Below are positions 10,827 through 23,135 of a DNA stretch of 64,000 nucleotides, piece by piece (position 1 is the stretch's first letter; every line of letters starts with the position of its first letter). The notes beneath the pieces are model-generated. The model saw only the letters and a program-made list of their open reading frames with translations, had not been told where the DNA came from and searched no databases. Where the stretch lies: positions 543,792,207-543,856,206 of the forward strand of contig NC_135497.1 in the NCBI RefSeq assembly GCF_052857255.1, written 5' to 3'. The DNA comes from Amblyomma americanum. Its lineage: Eukaryota > Arthropoda > Arachnida > Ixodida > Ixodidae. A program made the position numbers and the translations under genes.

Positions 10827-11107
10827 ATCGACGGGCAACAAACTATGTATCAGTAATTATGTTGCCCTTTTTATTGTGCCTCACGTGACGTATAGATCAA
10901 CTACACATCACAGCCATTGTTCGCTTGATGAAACAAACAGCAGCAAGAAGAAATTCAATTATAAATTTTTTATCGTTCACAGGTGAATGTCACGGGCTGG
11001 TACATGTAAAAAAAATGTCTAATATGTCATTTTAAAGAAAACGCAAGCAAAAGTTTTGGTGTCTGTTGTCCTTTAGCTGCTCTTGTAGAGGCGCTACACA
11101 GCAGAAA
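10827..11107. other. Unassigned stretch
   Basis: AT-rich DNA without ORFs or recognisable repeats. It is conserved with copy B at ordinary divergence. Confidence 0.4.
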
Positions 11108-11270
11108 GATTTTGATTTATGAGGGTTTAACGTCCCAAAAAGACTCCGGCTAGCATTGAGGGACGCCTTAGTGAAGGCCTCCAGAAATTTCAACCACCCG
11201 ATGTTCTCTAATGGGTACTGACGTCGCACAATACACGGCCCTCTCATTTCCCTTTATCCCGACGTGGCTG
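11108..11270 (-). mobile_element. SINE fragment, 3' half
   Basis: Read on the - strand it shows CTACTGTGCGA-type and CCTTCACTAAGGCG-type SINE body sequence, and it ends with GGGACGTTAAACCCTCATAAA. The tRNA head is missing. It lies directly beside the 3' end of the antisense LINE, and the pair recurs at 60695-60865. Confidence 0.7.
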
Positions 11271-11279
11271 AGAACACAG

Positions 11280-13950
11280 AATCATGTCATGCGACCCTCT
11301 GTTCTGATTTTTTTTATGTCGTGTATAATGCACTTCCAGCTATAGACCTCAACTGCATTTCTAAAATGAAGTGCATGGAGTAGTCTGAGTGAATCACTGT
11401 AAATTATGCTGTTTTTAGTATTGCAATTCGTTATTTTGCCCAAAGCTACACGCACAACGTAACATTCAGCTTTGAAATGTGATGCACAATTCGGCAATCT
11501 TCCTCTTTTTTTCCCAGTTTCCTTGTCCTGCAGCACTCCCAACGTATTTTCTCGATTTTAAGCCTTCTGTACAAAATTCTATGTACCATGCATATTTTTC
11601 TTTGAGAGCTAGATATTCCTGTAGTATGTGTTCATGTAGCCATAGTTTTCAGCGAAAATGTGTTAATGTGAAGAGAAGCTGTACCATGGCGGCAGTGGAT
11701 TAAGTCTAGAGGTAAGTTCAGGTAGGGCATCCAGCAATCCTAACTCTTTAAATTTATCTTCAAAGCGTAATATCCTAACACTTGACATTTATCTTCAAAG
11801 ACTAATAACAGAGCTCTAAATAATTGGGGCTTATTATTGAAGAGTGTCTTGGAAGGGCACTTTATGACATTGGGACAACAGAGGTGTCTCGGTAAGGACA
11901 TTAGTTTGCAGTATGTATGCGCACTTAAGCATTGTTCTCCTTTTTGTGAGGGGTGGTTAATCGGTTTCGACGTAAATACTGTTAACGGGGAACGTTCTGT
12001 GTGCACCAGTTGAGAAACGCAAACCTTGGTTTTGTACCGGATGCAGTCGTCTAATTTAGTATGGTCTCACTGACCCATACACTACACATTCATATTGTAA
12101 CGTAGAGCATACTACAGAGAGGTACATTTGTAAAAGACACGTTTTATCGGACCCCACTATTTTCGTGAAAGTACTTTGATTATGTTCAGAGACTGAGGCC
12201 TTCATTTTGAGAGCGTTTATGTGAGGTATAAATTCTAACGTTTAGTTAAATGCAATGCCAAATATTTGCTCATATTTTAGCGGCAATTCGCTTGCGCTCA
12301 GATGTAAGGTGGTTTCGGTTTGTAGGCCTCATCTGAGCGAGAAAAGATCAGCCACTGTTTGTGTGCCGAGAACTGGAATCCAATCCTATTTGCCCACGTC
12401 AATATAGTTTGTTTATTGTCAACTGTATTCGCCTCTCGCATTTTGCTACAATTGCGGATGTGCGGACTATTTGAAGATCCTCAGCGTAGTCTAAATAGGT
12501 GATGGACTTCGGGATTATTTTAGTTATGGAAATCATTTTTGTAATAAAGAGCATTGTGCTTAAAATACACCACTGAGGCACTCTATTTTCTTGAACGAAG
12601 TTACTTGTGGGTGTGGAGCGTAGGTGTATGTAAAGGGAACGGTTGGACAGGAAATCATTTAGGAAGTTTAACATCTTGTCGTAGGTGCCAAGCAGTTGTA
12701 GATCGCATAGAATCCGAACCTCCAGGTATATCGTATACTTTCTCCAGATCAAAAAAAAAATAGCAAGGAGTATTGGTAGAGCACAAAAGCTTCTCAGACT
12801 GTATTTTCAAGGTGAATTAGATAGTTAGTTTTTGAGCATGCCATTTTCAAACCTCACTGATAAAAGTTCGCGTACTTCAAGGACAAAAGATAGTCTTATA
12901 TTTAGAACACTTTCAAAGACTTGGCGAGACAGCTTGTAAGGGCTACTGGCCTAGAGCGACTATTGGAGGTTGGCAGCTTTCCAGGTTTCATGAATGGTAC
13001 TGTAACAGCTCTCTTACGCTGCTTGAGTGTCTTTAATTCTATGAAACTCTTGTTAAAGAAATTAAAAAGTTTCTCTACATCAGGGCGGGCCAGATAGGCA
13101 AGCGTTTCATAGTCTATATGGTTGAGTACTGGAGCAGTATTTAAATGGCAGGCAGCACTCTATCCTGTTCTTGGAGAGTAATTGAACAGTTGTATTCTTC
13201 GTTTACACCTTCACTTGTCGGAGGTTTTCTTTTTTCCGCTATGTTTTTGTCTGTTAAAAATCACTAGGTATAACGTGAAGACCTTGAAACCGCCACACAA
13301 TGCCGCCATATTATCTGCCGGTTCGACCATACTTGTTTGTGTACAAGGTGTTGTCAGAAGAGGTGTTGTGAATGGTGAATAGCTCCCATTTAGTTTTCGA
13401 ACTCGCTGCCACATTTTTAATATCATTGAGCTGTTTATAGAAGGCACATAAGCTTTCCATTGTGTTTTCTCGGCAATGCGCCGAATACACCACTGTGCTT
13501 GTGCTCTCGCCTTTTTGAAGATGGCAAGGTTCTCGTGAGTTGGGTATCTACGAAAGACTCTGCTGGCTTTATTGTTGTTTTTTTGCCTCCTTACGTTGTC
13601 GTTTAACATTTCAGAACACACTTTATGGTTCTTGCGTTCTACTCTTGTGGATTTTGAAATTTATAGGTGCACAGCAGTGAGAATGAATGCTGCGAACATT
13701 TCGTTTATTTCATCTATGCTAAGAGTTTCTAAAACTAAATTCTCTAAACTGGATTTTTTTGAAAAATGCCGTCTGCTAAACGAAGCTTCCAATTTGGTGG
13801 TTTTATTGAGATGACTGTAGGCGAGAATGACGGAGTTAAAATGACAAGGATATGATCTATTTTATATGAATCATATAAATCACCCCATTTAAAATCACTA
13901 AAAATCGACGGTGAACTAAGAGACAAATCTAAACAGCTCATTTTCCACAG
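11280..13950 (-). mobile_element. Decayed APE-RT-RNase H LINE
   Basis: Reading downward, the end of an APE endonuclease is near 13940-13740 (FSDFKWGDLYDSYKIDHILV, an S-D-H-type motif). A basic linker follows at 13621-13211 (ARAQAQWCIRRIAEKTQW). RT sequence runs from about 13100 to 12000 (QENRVPQWCILSTMLF, the VPQG motif decayed to VPQW, then YLDYAEDLQI at the catalytic box). After that come thumb text (FTSKPINHP, CPSKTLFNN) and an RNase H piece near 11480-11290 (IIYSDSLRLLHAL). The catalytic YxDD has become Y-A-E-D, and stops are common. The duplicate is at 60880-63560. Confidence 0.85.
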
Positions 13951-14019
13951 AGCTTGGGGAGCAGTGTGCGGGTTTACCGGAGTTCAAGAAATAAACATTA
14001 CTTCATGGAATAAAACCGT

Positions 14020-15480
14020 CTATAACTTGAAGGAAGTTTAACATAGAGAGAATCGAGCATGCTATAAGGAACGGAGGTAGTCTAAAGGGGGTGGAGAGCA
14101 AATTAGGCATAGGTAAAAACCAGGTGTATGAGTAAAGAGACAAGGAGGGCAATGTTATTAGCAACATGGAGAAGAAATATAAAGTAGCCAAAGAATTCTA
14201 TAGAAATCTTTGCAGCAGCCAGTGTTATCAGAAAGTTAATGAGAGAGACAGTAGCGAACAGCAATGCACCATCCCAGCAGTAACGAAAGAGGAAGTAAAG
14301 AAAGTCTTATGAGCAATGCAGAATGGGAAACCAGCTGGTGGGGATCAGGTAACAGCAGACTTCTTGAAGGACGGCGGAGAGATTGTGCTAGAAAAACTGG
14401 CCACCCTGTATATGCTAGGCCTTATGACCTTGACCGTACCAGAAACTTGGAAGAACGCAAACTTTCTCTTAGTTCATAAGAAAGGAGACACCAAGGACTT
14501 GCAAATTTACAGACCGATCAGCTTACTGTCCGCTGCCTAAAAGGTATTTATTAAGGTAATCGCTAAGAGGGCAACCTTACACTTCAATCAACCAAATGAT
14601 CAGGCTGCCTTTCGTAAAAAATATTCCGCAATAGATCATGTTCACACTATCAATCAGGTGATATAGAAATGCGCAGAATATACCAACCCCTATATATAGC
14701 CTTCATTGATTACGAGAAAGCATTTGACTTAGTGCAAACCTCAGTAGCAATGCAGGCATTCCGGAATCGGGGTGTAAATGCCTGATGCCAGAACACTGGA
14801 AGATTTCTCTAGCAACTGCAGAGCTACCATAGCCCTCCTTAAAGTCAGCAATAAAATTTCATTAAGGAAGGGCTTCAGGCAGGGAGATATGACCTCGCGC
14901 ATGCTATTCACTGCCTGTTTACAGGAGGTAGTCCGAGGTCTGATTGGCAACAGTTGGGGTAAGCGCTAATAGAGAAAACCTAAATATTCTGCGATTCGCT
15001 GATAAAATTGCCTCGCTGAGTCACTCAGGAGATGAATTGCAGAACATGATCAATAGAGGCAGAGCAGAATTTAGGGTCTAAAATTAACACGCAGAAAACC
15101 AAGGTAATGTTCAACAGTCTAGCAAGGGAACAGCAGAACACAATTGGTAGCGAGGTGCGGAAAGGGGTAAAGGTATACGACTTTTGGGCAGGTTGTGACC
15201 ACTGATCCGGACTATTAGAGGGAAATAACTAGAAGAAAAAAGAATGGGGTGGAGTGCATATGGCAGTTTCTTTCAGATCATAAATGCAGTTTAGTAGTTG
15301 CACCTTGCCAGTGTTCGCCTATGGGGCAGAAACGTGGAGAGTAACGAAAAGGGTGCAGCTCAAGTTAAGGAGGCATCGCATCGAGCTATGAAAAGAAAAA
15401 AATGATAGCCATAACGTTTAAGAGATCGGAAACGGGCAGAATGGGTTAGGGCACAAGCCTGGTTTGATGACATTCCAGTG
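14020..15480 (+). mobile_element. RTE-type LINE reverse transcriptase, decayed
   Basis: The RT domain is legible across frames: NGKPAGGDQVTADFLKDGG (about 14318-14375), LVHKKGDTKDL (about 14469), YRPISLLSA (about 14510), then a decayed palm motif, FIDYEKAFD-like at about 14703-14730. Further on are GFRQGDMTSRMLFTACL (14869-14920) and FADKI-like sequence near 15000. In-frame stops include the TAA after LLSAA and the TAG near 14665. The 3' end is cut by the gypsy LTR at 15486. The copy B counterpart runs off the window end. Confidence 0.87.
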
Positions 15481-15485
15481 GAAAG

Positions 15486-15664
15486 TGTCGTGTTTGTCGG
15501 GGACAGCAACTGAAGGCCAGGTGGGCGGGAAACCGAACGTGGTTTATTCCATCACAGCTTGTAGTGGAATCCCCCCGGTGGCCGAACAGCGCGGCTTATC
15601 TTATAGCCAGCTCTCGCGATCGTCGCGCCGCCGCTATCGCTCTAGCCGCGACGATTACACAACA
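15486..15664 (-). mobile_element. Ty3/gypsy 3' LTR (179 bp)
   Basis: On the - strand the LTR begins TGTTGTGTAATCGTCG and ends CAAACACGACA, with the TG...CA ends expected of an LTR. It is preceded by a polypurine tract (complement of CTCCTCCCCTTTTA, 15665-15678), the plus-strand priming site that sits just 5' of a 3' LTR. The matching 5' LTR is not in the window because the element is truncated by the LINE at 16401. It lies inside the RTE remnant. Confidence 0.75.
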
Positions 15665-15729
15665 CTCCTCCCCTTTTATTTAGAGGGTGCAATTGTATCC
15701 TTATACAATAGTTAAAAACCAGCTTCGTA

Positions 15730-16400
15730 TCACTCGGGTGGACGGCGATTTCTTGACGGGTAGCGCCTTCCAAGAGCCGACGTCTCGTATGTAGGAGCGG
15801 GCGCCGGAGGGACCTCGGCAGGCTGCAATGGCACCGGCTCTTCTGATGCTGGCTGGTCGCCTGTTTGGTTTGGAGGGAAAAGCAGGCACCCCTCCACGTT
15901 GTCTACGTCGGATGACCCTGGTGTCACCTTAGGTCTTGTGTTACCCAGCAGGTGGTCGAGGTGCCGACGCCAGATGAACTTGCCTCGGGGCGTGCTCACC
16001 AGGACTTTGTAGGAGACTGGTCCAGTTTTCTTGAGGACAGTTCCACGAACCCACTTCGGCGAGCCTCTGTAATGTCGAACTAAAACACTGTCATTAATGC
16101 AAAAACAGTCTCTGTTGTTTTTCCTTTGTTGCATTTGGGTGAACTGACGGCCCAACACCTTCCCTTCCACCCTCGGCTTGATTGCATCCAGCTTAGTACG
16201 CAATTTTCTACCCATCAAGAGGTTAGCTGGTGCCTCTCCTGTCGTAGGATGAGGCGTATTTCGGTATGGCAACAAAAATTTATGAACTGTCACTTCGACA
16301 GATTCACCTGGAGGTGATTTGCGCAGAGCAGACTTCAATGTTTGCACAAAACGTTCTGCCAAACCATTTGTGCTTGGGTGATAAGGGGCGATCACGACAT
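15730..16400 (-). pseudogene. Ty3/gypsy integrase C-terminal part
   Basis: The - strand frame encodes the end of a retroviral-type integrase catalytic core (IAPYHPSTNGLAERFVQTLK, with the final catalytic Glu in the GLAER segment). It continues with the helical region LLPYRNTPHPTTGEAPANLL and a C-terminal chromatin/DNA-binding module (VLVRHYRGSPKWVRGTVLKK, GPVSYKVLV). This is typical of the Mag-like gypsy lineage. The frame remains open to 16512, but residues encoded above 16400 come from the inserted LINE 5' region and are a chance fusion. Gag, protease, RT and the integrase zinc finger are missing, so the element is dead. Confidence 0.9.
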
Positions 16401-16767
16401 GGCAGCAGCGGCACCGACGAGCGAGCAGCATCTCAAGCCACATCTTCATTGTGATCTTGCAAATACAGAGCTGCCTTGACTGTTCGGGCACATGCGCATC
16501 GCTGGTGATCAAGAACGACGCCTATCACCCTGGAAGCTGCCTTCCTACGCCGCTAAGACCAACACCCAGCGCTGACATCGACGGAAGGCTACAAATACAG
16601 CGAGACTGGACTGGCCGATCGCATTGGCAGCAGCGGCACCGACGAGCGAGCAGCATCTCAAGCCACATCTTCATTGTGATCTTGCAGGTTAGTGGAAGTC
16701 AGGTCCACATATCAATGTTTTAAGTATCATTTCAATCGCTGCTGCTGCTGCCAAGGTGTGACGTTTT
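16401..16767 (+). promoter_or_regulatory. LINE 5' UTR with repeated monomer
   Basis: A block of about 61 bp starting GGCAGCAGCGGCACCGACGA occurs at 16401-16461 and again, almost exactly, at 16626-16686. Secondary AAATACAG repeats lie at 16460 and 16592. The start of the first block coincides with the break in gypsy sequence, so it likely marks the LINE 5' end. Tandem 5' UTR monomers serve as internal promoters in some LINEs, and that role here is inference. The only alternative I see is a local duplication after insertion. Confidence 0.55.
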
Positions 16768-17681
16768 GTGACAATGCCCCCACATTTGCAGTGCTCTGTG
16801 TGTTCTGTAGATTGCACCTCGTCAGATGGCACTATTGACTGCAGTGAGTGTGGTCACAGATACCACACTGGGAAATGCGCCGGAATTACCGATGCTACGC
16901 TCAAAACAAAGGGAGATGAATACCGTAAAGCCTGGCGCTGCATCTTTTGTAGGCGCTCGAAAGCACGCACGCCGGCTACGCAGGATGCAAAACTCGCCAG
17001 TGATGATAGCACGGATCTGAGGATCTGGATGATTGCAATTAGTGATAAGCTTGACCAGCTGCTGCCTCTTAAAGAAACGATTGACGGTATAGAAGACTCA
17101 TTGCAGCTGTTAAGCGACCAGTACGATGATTTGCTTTCACGCACAGAGCGGAACGAGCGCGAGGTGAAAGAACTAAGAGGGTGGAAAAGGTCGAAACACA
17201 GAATGATGATGTCGCTCAACTGAAAAGTGACATTGATGACCTTGAATGGAAGAGCCGCCGCCTCAACCTAGAATTTCATGGCATCCAAGAAACTGATAAA
17301 GAAAACCTGTTGGATAAGATAAATGCACTGACTGCCCAAATTAAACTTCCTGCACTCTCAGATAATGATGTAGTGGCAGTTCACCGTCTGCCAGCAAAAA
17401 AAGATAAGATCCCAGGCATAATTTGTCGTTTCGCAAGGCAAGCTGACAGGGACGCGTGGTGACAAAACAGAAAGAAACTGCAAGAAGCAGACGGAAATAT
17501 CTTCGTGCTAGAAAACCTAACGAAAAGAACCCGTGCACTGTTGTTCGAGGCTAAGAACTCGGCAAAATTTAAGAAATACAAATACGTGTGGCATAGCAAT
17601 GGCCGAGTTCTGGTACGAAAGGCTGATGGACTAAAGGCCGAATTGGTAGCGAACGTTGGCGACCTGGAGAAGCTTGCCTAA
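16768..17681 (+). pseudogene. CR1-like LINE ORF1 (PHD finger, coiled coil, RNA-binding domain)
   Basis: The N-terminus is a PHD-type zinc finger: C-x2-C (CSVC), CSECGHRYHTGKC and WRCIFCRR within the first 70 residues. A predicted coiled coil follows (LDQLLPLKETIDGIEDSLQL onward). After a frameshift near 17178, a second frame gives DIDDLEWKSRRLNLEFHGIQ, an L1-ORF1-type RRM-like region. An in-frame TGA lies at 17460-17462, after which coding text continues (LTKRTRALLFEAKN) to TAA at 17679. PHD-bearing ORF1 proteins are known in CR1-group LINEs and coat their own RNA. ORF2 starts 13 nt downstream. One frameshift and one stop make it inactive. Confidence 0.85.
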
Positions 17682-17694
17682 AGGCGGATGACCC

Positions 17695-20304
17695 ATGAAT
17701 ATGGCGTCCTACGTTTTGCCGCACGACTTCCAGAAACACACAGGGAAACCGTTTTTGCAGTCATTTAAATGCTTTCATCTGAACATAAGATCAATCAAAT
17801 ATAAAAATTTAGGTCTGGATTTACTTCTTGATGAGCTAAATGAGTCACTAGATTGTGTGTTGCTAACTGAGACATGGTCAACGGACAGCACCGACGTTTA
17901 TAGACTTGCTGGGTATAAATCTTGTTACTTAAATCGCTCCTCTGGAAGGGGTGGCGGAATTTGCATTTTGATAAACAAAATGTACGAATATGAACTGCTT
18001 GAAAATTTTTCCATCGTTACAGATGATTATGAAATTGTATCTGTTCTTGTTCACAACAATTTGTTGGTAGTTTGTTACCGTCCTCCACATGGAAAGATGG
18101 CGCCTTTCTTTGACTACTTAGAAACTCTGTTCTCCTTTGTTGATATTAATCTTTATAGTATTATATTTGGTGGTGATATTAACATAAATATGATGAATGC
18201 TTCTTTGCAAACTGACTTTTCTGTTTTGTTGAACACGCATGGTATTAGGAACACTATTGATATGCCGACGAGAGTGACAGAAAGTTCATCCTCATTAATT
18301 GATGTGTTCCTTACTAATATTGACGCATGTAGAATCAAAGCGGGTGTACTTACGTCAGATCTCAGTGATCACTTGCCTATATTTTTGTGCGCCAAAAGTC
18401 AGTTCAGCAAAAATAAAGCACGACATGCATATTTCGTTCAACATATGACACACTGCAACCTTTCCAAGTTTTATAGCAAAGTTTCACGCACTTCGTGGGA
18501 TCAAGTTTTTGGTAGCGAAGATGCGAACGTTGCTTATGACACATTCATGAAAATACTGAAAGCAATCTATGAGGAGAGTTTTCCTTTAGTAGCAAGGAAG
18601 AACGGTAGAAAAATCCGAAAACCATGGGTTAACGCAGAACTTTCCGCGAGGGTTAGAAAAAAGAATAACTTGTACCACCAATTTGTCAAAAGCAAAGACA
18701 AAAAAATACTACTAGAATTTAAAGCTTTCCGTAATCATCTAGATAAAGATATAAAAAAAGCCAGACGTGAATATTTAGACAATATATTTATGCCTGCAGC
18801 AGGACAAATGGATGCAGTTTGGCGTAGACTGAACTCGATGCTAAATTACAAGATAGGAACTGAAAAAGTGTGTAAGATAAAAAGACATGATGCTGAGTTA
18901 ACAGGAGAAACCCTCGCGAACGCATTCAACCAACATTTTGTTCAAGGTAACACCGCCATTTGCTCCAATGACCTAGCAAACTTTCCGCGTAATAACTCGG
19001 TGTTTCTGACTCCAGTAAGTGAAACAGAAATTTCAAGCATAATTCTGAATTTAAGAAATAGCAGTGCCAAAGACGTAGATGGAATTCAGGTAAAACCAAT
19101 CAAACACGTTGCATATTTTCTTGCTCCATTCTTAATGCATGTACTTAATTTATGCTTTCAGCAGGCCATATTTCCGCCCAAAATGCAGGTCGCTCGAGTA
19201 AGCGTGCTATATAAGAAAGGTGACAAAAATGATATGGGAAATTATCGGCCCATATCAATTCTCCCGGTCTTTTCCAAAGTCTTTGAAAAAGCTATTTTAA
19301 ACCGATTGACAGCATTTCAAGAAAAACACAATTTGCTAGCTAGTAGCCAGTTCGGTTTCCGCAAAGGATTTAGCACTGAACTTGCCCTCTTGACGCAGAA
19401 AGAACACATTTTAAGCGGTTTGGAGAAAGGTAAGCTAGTCTTGGGCCTTTACGTTGACTTCTCGAAAGCATTCGACACTATCAGCCACGCAATACTTATT
19501 AGTAAGTTAGAACATTATGGCATTCGCGGAAAGGCCGGTGTTCTTATGGAATCCTACCTTAAACATCGTACCCAAATTGTAGCCATTGGTGATTCTTTAT
19601 CAGATGCACTTCATGTTTCCCAGGGTGTGCCGCAAGGCAGCATCCTGGGCCCCTTTTTGTTCAATCTGTACGTGAACGATGTTTACGGTATCGCTCCATC
19701 CGCTACTTTTGTGAATTATGCGGATGATACAAGCGTGTTTTTCACAGGAGAATCAAGTGATCAGCTAATAGCTGCAGCAAATGTAGCGCTTGCTAAGCTT
19801 GATGAATGGACCCAAAAAAATAGCTTGAAGATTAATGCTGATAAAACTAAAGCAGTTTTGTATCAAACTAGGAACAAAAACATAGACACACAAAACACAA
19901 TTACACTACGGTCAACTCCTGTAGAGATTGTGTCTAGTTTTAAAACTCTGGGTGTCATTTTTCAAAACACTATGTCATAGGATGCCCACATAGATTATAT
20001 TACAAAAAAACTATCACAAATAGTAGGCATTGTTTCGCGAAATCGCCATGTATTCCCTCGCCACATTCTGATGCTGATTTTTAATGGTCTTTTCTCCCCT
20101 AGACTTAATTATTGTCACTTGGTGTGGGCATCGACTACTAAATCTAATATAGACAGAGTGCTCATTCTCCAAAAAAAGTTTTTAAGAGCTGTCGAAAACG
20201 TACCAATGCACTACCACACACATGAATTATTTAAAAAATACAATGTAATTCCAGTAACAAAATCCTATGACTCTCGCCTGGAGTCCGCTCTCGCCCTACC
20301 ATAA
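17695..20304 (+). pseudogene. CR1-like LINE ORF2 (APE endonuclease and reverse transcriptase), one internal TAG
   Basis: The frame opens at ATG 17695 after the ORF1 stop. Residues about 20-230 form an APE-type endonuclease: LNIRSI, LTETW, GGDININ and SDLSDHLPIF. Residues about 440-740 form the RT: YVDFSKAFD, QGVPQGSILGPFLFNLYVND (about 642-661) and YADDT (about 675), with the catalytic aspartates intact. TAG at 19978-19980 replaces what is W in related copies. The same frame then continues 108 codons (LFSPRLNYCHLVWAS). The C-terminus and 3' UTR are missing because a SINE follows at 20312. The element is nearly intact and relatively young. Confidence 0.92.
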
Positions 20305-20311
20305 GCTTGCC

Positions 20312-20505
20312 GTCCTTGTTAGCTCATTTGGCAGAGCGACTGCTCCGGTGAAGCGATGGTCCCGGGTTCGAACCCCGGACCAGGAAGACTTCTTTTACTA
20401 CGAAGTTTCTAAGAAAGCTGTATAGATTTCCTTTGTAGCCGTATGGCAGCGCTTGGGTGGATGCCAATTAGTAATCACTACCTTATTATAAAAGATGTGT
20501 TCTAA
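20312..20505 (+). mobile_element. tRNA-derived SINE-like repeat
   Basis: The first 74 bp resemble a tRNA: acceptor arms TCCTTGT/ACCAGGA (one mismatch), a D arm with TAGCTCATTTGGCAGAGC, and a perfect B box (GGGTTCGAACCCCGG). The anticodon stem has a mismatch and a wobble. A non-tRNA body follows (TACTACGAAGTTTC, GCGCTTGGGTGG). The weak anticodon arm and the continuing body favour a SINE over a tRNA gene. It sits exactly where the LINE ORF2 ends. Confidence 0.65.
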
Positions 20506-20599
20506 TGTCTCTGCTGGTGGGCTGCTTTCACAGCCTCGGCCGAATATTCATTCAGCGGTGTAGGTTCAGCCAAACAAACAATGGAGAGGCAGAGAAGGA

Positions 20600-21010
20600 G
20601 TGAGCGGCGGTGTACTGTCAGACCACGTTCTGTAATGAGGTGGAAGAAGAGAATATGCGGGGATCAGGATAAGGGAGGGAGAGATCTTTGCAGATGAATC
20701 TTCGAGTGTCGTCAAGGAAGGATGCACAGAGCCCAGGTGGCTGTGAATCTACTGCCTCGTGCTAGGAGCTGTAGGAGCGCACGGGTTGCTTGGCGGAATT
20801 CCGCAGTAGATAAAGAGGGGGAAGTTTCCCACTTTAGGTTGGAGTCTATGAGTAGGCCTTGGTGCTGGACTTTGCTACGCCAGGTAATAGAGGCGCTATG
20901 AAGATGGATGTTGGGAATTTTGTTTTGAGCAGCACGACAAGAGGGGGCAATGATGGCCTCGGACTTGGCTGTAGGTAGTGAGAGGCGGAGAGAGTCAACG
21001 TCTTGAAAGA
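20600..21010 (-). mobile_element. LINE fragment, RT thumb region
   Basis: The reverse strand from about 21010 reads LFQDVDSLRLSLPTAKSEAI, then ITWRSKVQHQGLLIDSNLKW, then FRQATRALLQLLARGSRFTA. This pattern (a GLLIDSxLxW segment after a basic stretch) is that of the region just after the palm in LINE RTs. It is short and isolated, with no catalytic motifs. The clade is not determined. Confidence 0.55.
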
Positions 21011-21329
21011 GAGCAATGTGGATTAGATTACAGTATTAGGTTAATGATAAACTACAATTAGAAAAGATTTAAAAAATTGGTTGATTAGGGTGGAACATAT
21101 AATCGAAAGAATAGAGAACTATTAGTCTATTCAGGTAACATAATAGATTTCAAGTTAACTAGCAGGGGACACCCGAAACTCATATGCAGATGTTAGCAAA
21201 TAAGCTGGGATTTTTGGCTGTGTGTGGTGCACTGTGCAGGGATATTTGCAGATCACTGGAAGAACGCTTTCTGCTTCACAGTACCTAATGCAGGCAATCA
21301 CGATGAAATCTAGAAGAGTGCGGAGACGG

Positions 21330-21455
21330 GCTAGTTGGTACGACATTAAGGGAACAATGAATAACTGCGCGAAAAGGATGGGAAAAAGAAGGCGCTTGTG
21401 TTGTGTGGTTCTCTCTTGTCCCGTATTTTATGCGCAGTTATTAACTGTGAGCATG
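21330..21455. repeat. Foldback repeat with a PLE-like terminus
   Basis: ATAACTGCGCGAAA (21361-21374) is the inverse of the TTTATGCGCAGTTAT segment (21426-21440). The outer sequence GGGCTAGTTGGTACGAC resembles GGGCGAGTTGGT in the foldback at 4956-5098 and the PLE end at 23397. No target duplication could be defined. Confidence 0.5.
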
Positions 21456-21824
21456 ATGAATCGAAAACTGTTTCTAACGTATTTCAACTGCACTGCCCAC
21501 TGCAGTGCAGTTGAAATATACGTGTTGGGAATTATCGTTGTCCACTTGAATCCATGCCATGGTGTCATTGTGAACAGAGGGAAAAGACACAGATGAAAAA
21601 AACACCGGACTAGCAGTCCTTGTAGATGATGTTAGGATGGTGCGAAAAGAACAAGGGTAATAGAGGCACAAGAACACAACAGGACAGGCGCCTGTTACTT
21701 CACCTGGTCTTCGTTTTTATGCACCATTTGACATAACGAGCTATGCCGATTTTCCTTTTAACTCACCACTTATCACCAAGTTCTTTCTTCCAGACGCTAG
21801 AAGAAACTCATAGCTCATGCCAGC

Positions 21825-22924
<1,100 letters not shown>

Positions 22925-23135
22925 GGGAATATAGCAGTTGCATTACAACTGAATCAGACCACTTCTCGATTGAAACAATGGATTATCTAAAAATTAAAAA
23001 AGTATACCTTGCTCACCAGCAGGTGCTTGTGCAGAGGAAAGTAAGTCATAACTCTTTGGATAGTCAATGTGATTTGCGGTTTGCGTATTTCGTTCAGATG
23101 TTACGATTGGTTTCACTTTTCATTTCTATGTGCTG

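Larger units (their letters stand above)
1..14416. repeat. Segmental duplication, copy A
   Basis: Reading the window against itself shows that this stretch recurs in the same order and orientation at 46258-64000. Matching landmarks are the RTE 3' tail, Jockey-like LINE, PLE endonuclease fragment, I-clade LINE, TA microsatellite, SINE, antisense LINE and second RTE. The offset grows from 46257 at the left to 49584 at the right. That change is accounted for by a 4.1-kb PLE insertion in copy B, less a 266-bp SINE and about 640 bp found only in copy A. The copy starts before the window, so its left edge is unknown. Divergence is several percent in most places and far lower in two tracts. Confidence 0.95.

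Noticed and set aside
15730..16512. A single 260-codon integrase gene
   Set aside because: The first 35 or so codons derive from the LINE 5' region inserted at 16401. The rest is a truncated gypsy remnant.
20312..20385. Functional tRNA gene
   Set aside because: The anticodon stem is mismatched and a SINE-like body follows, so a tRNA-derived SINE is more likely.
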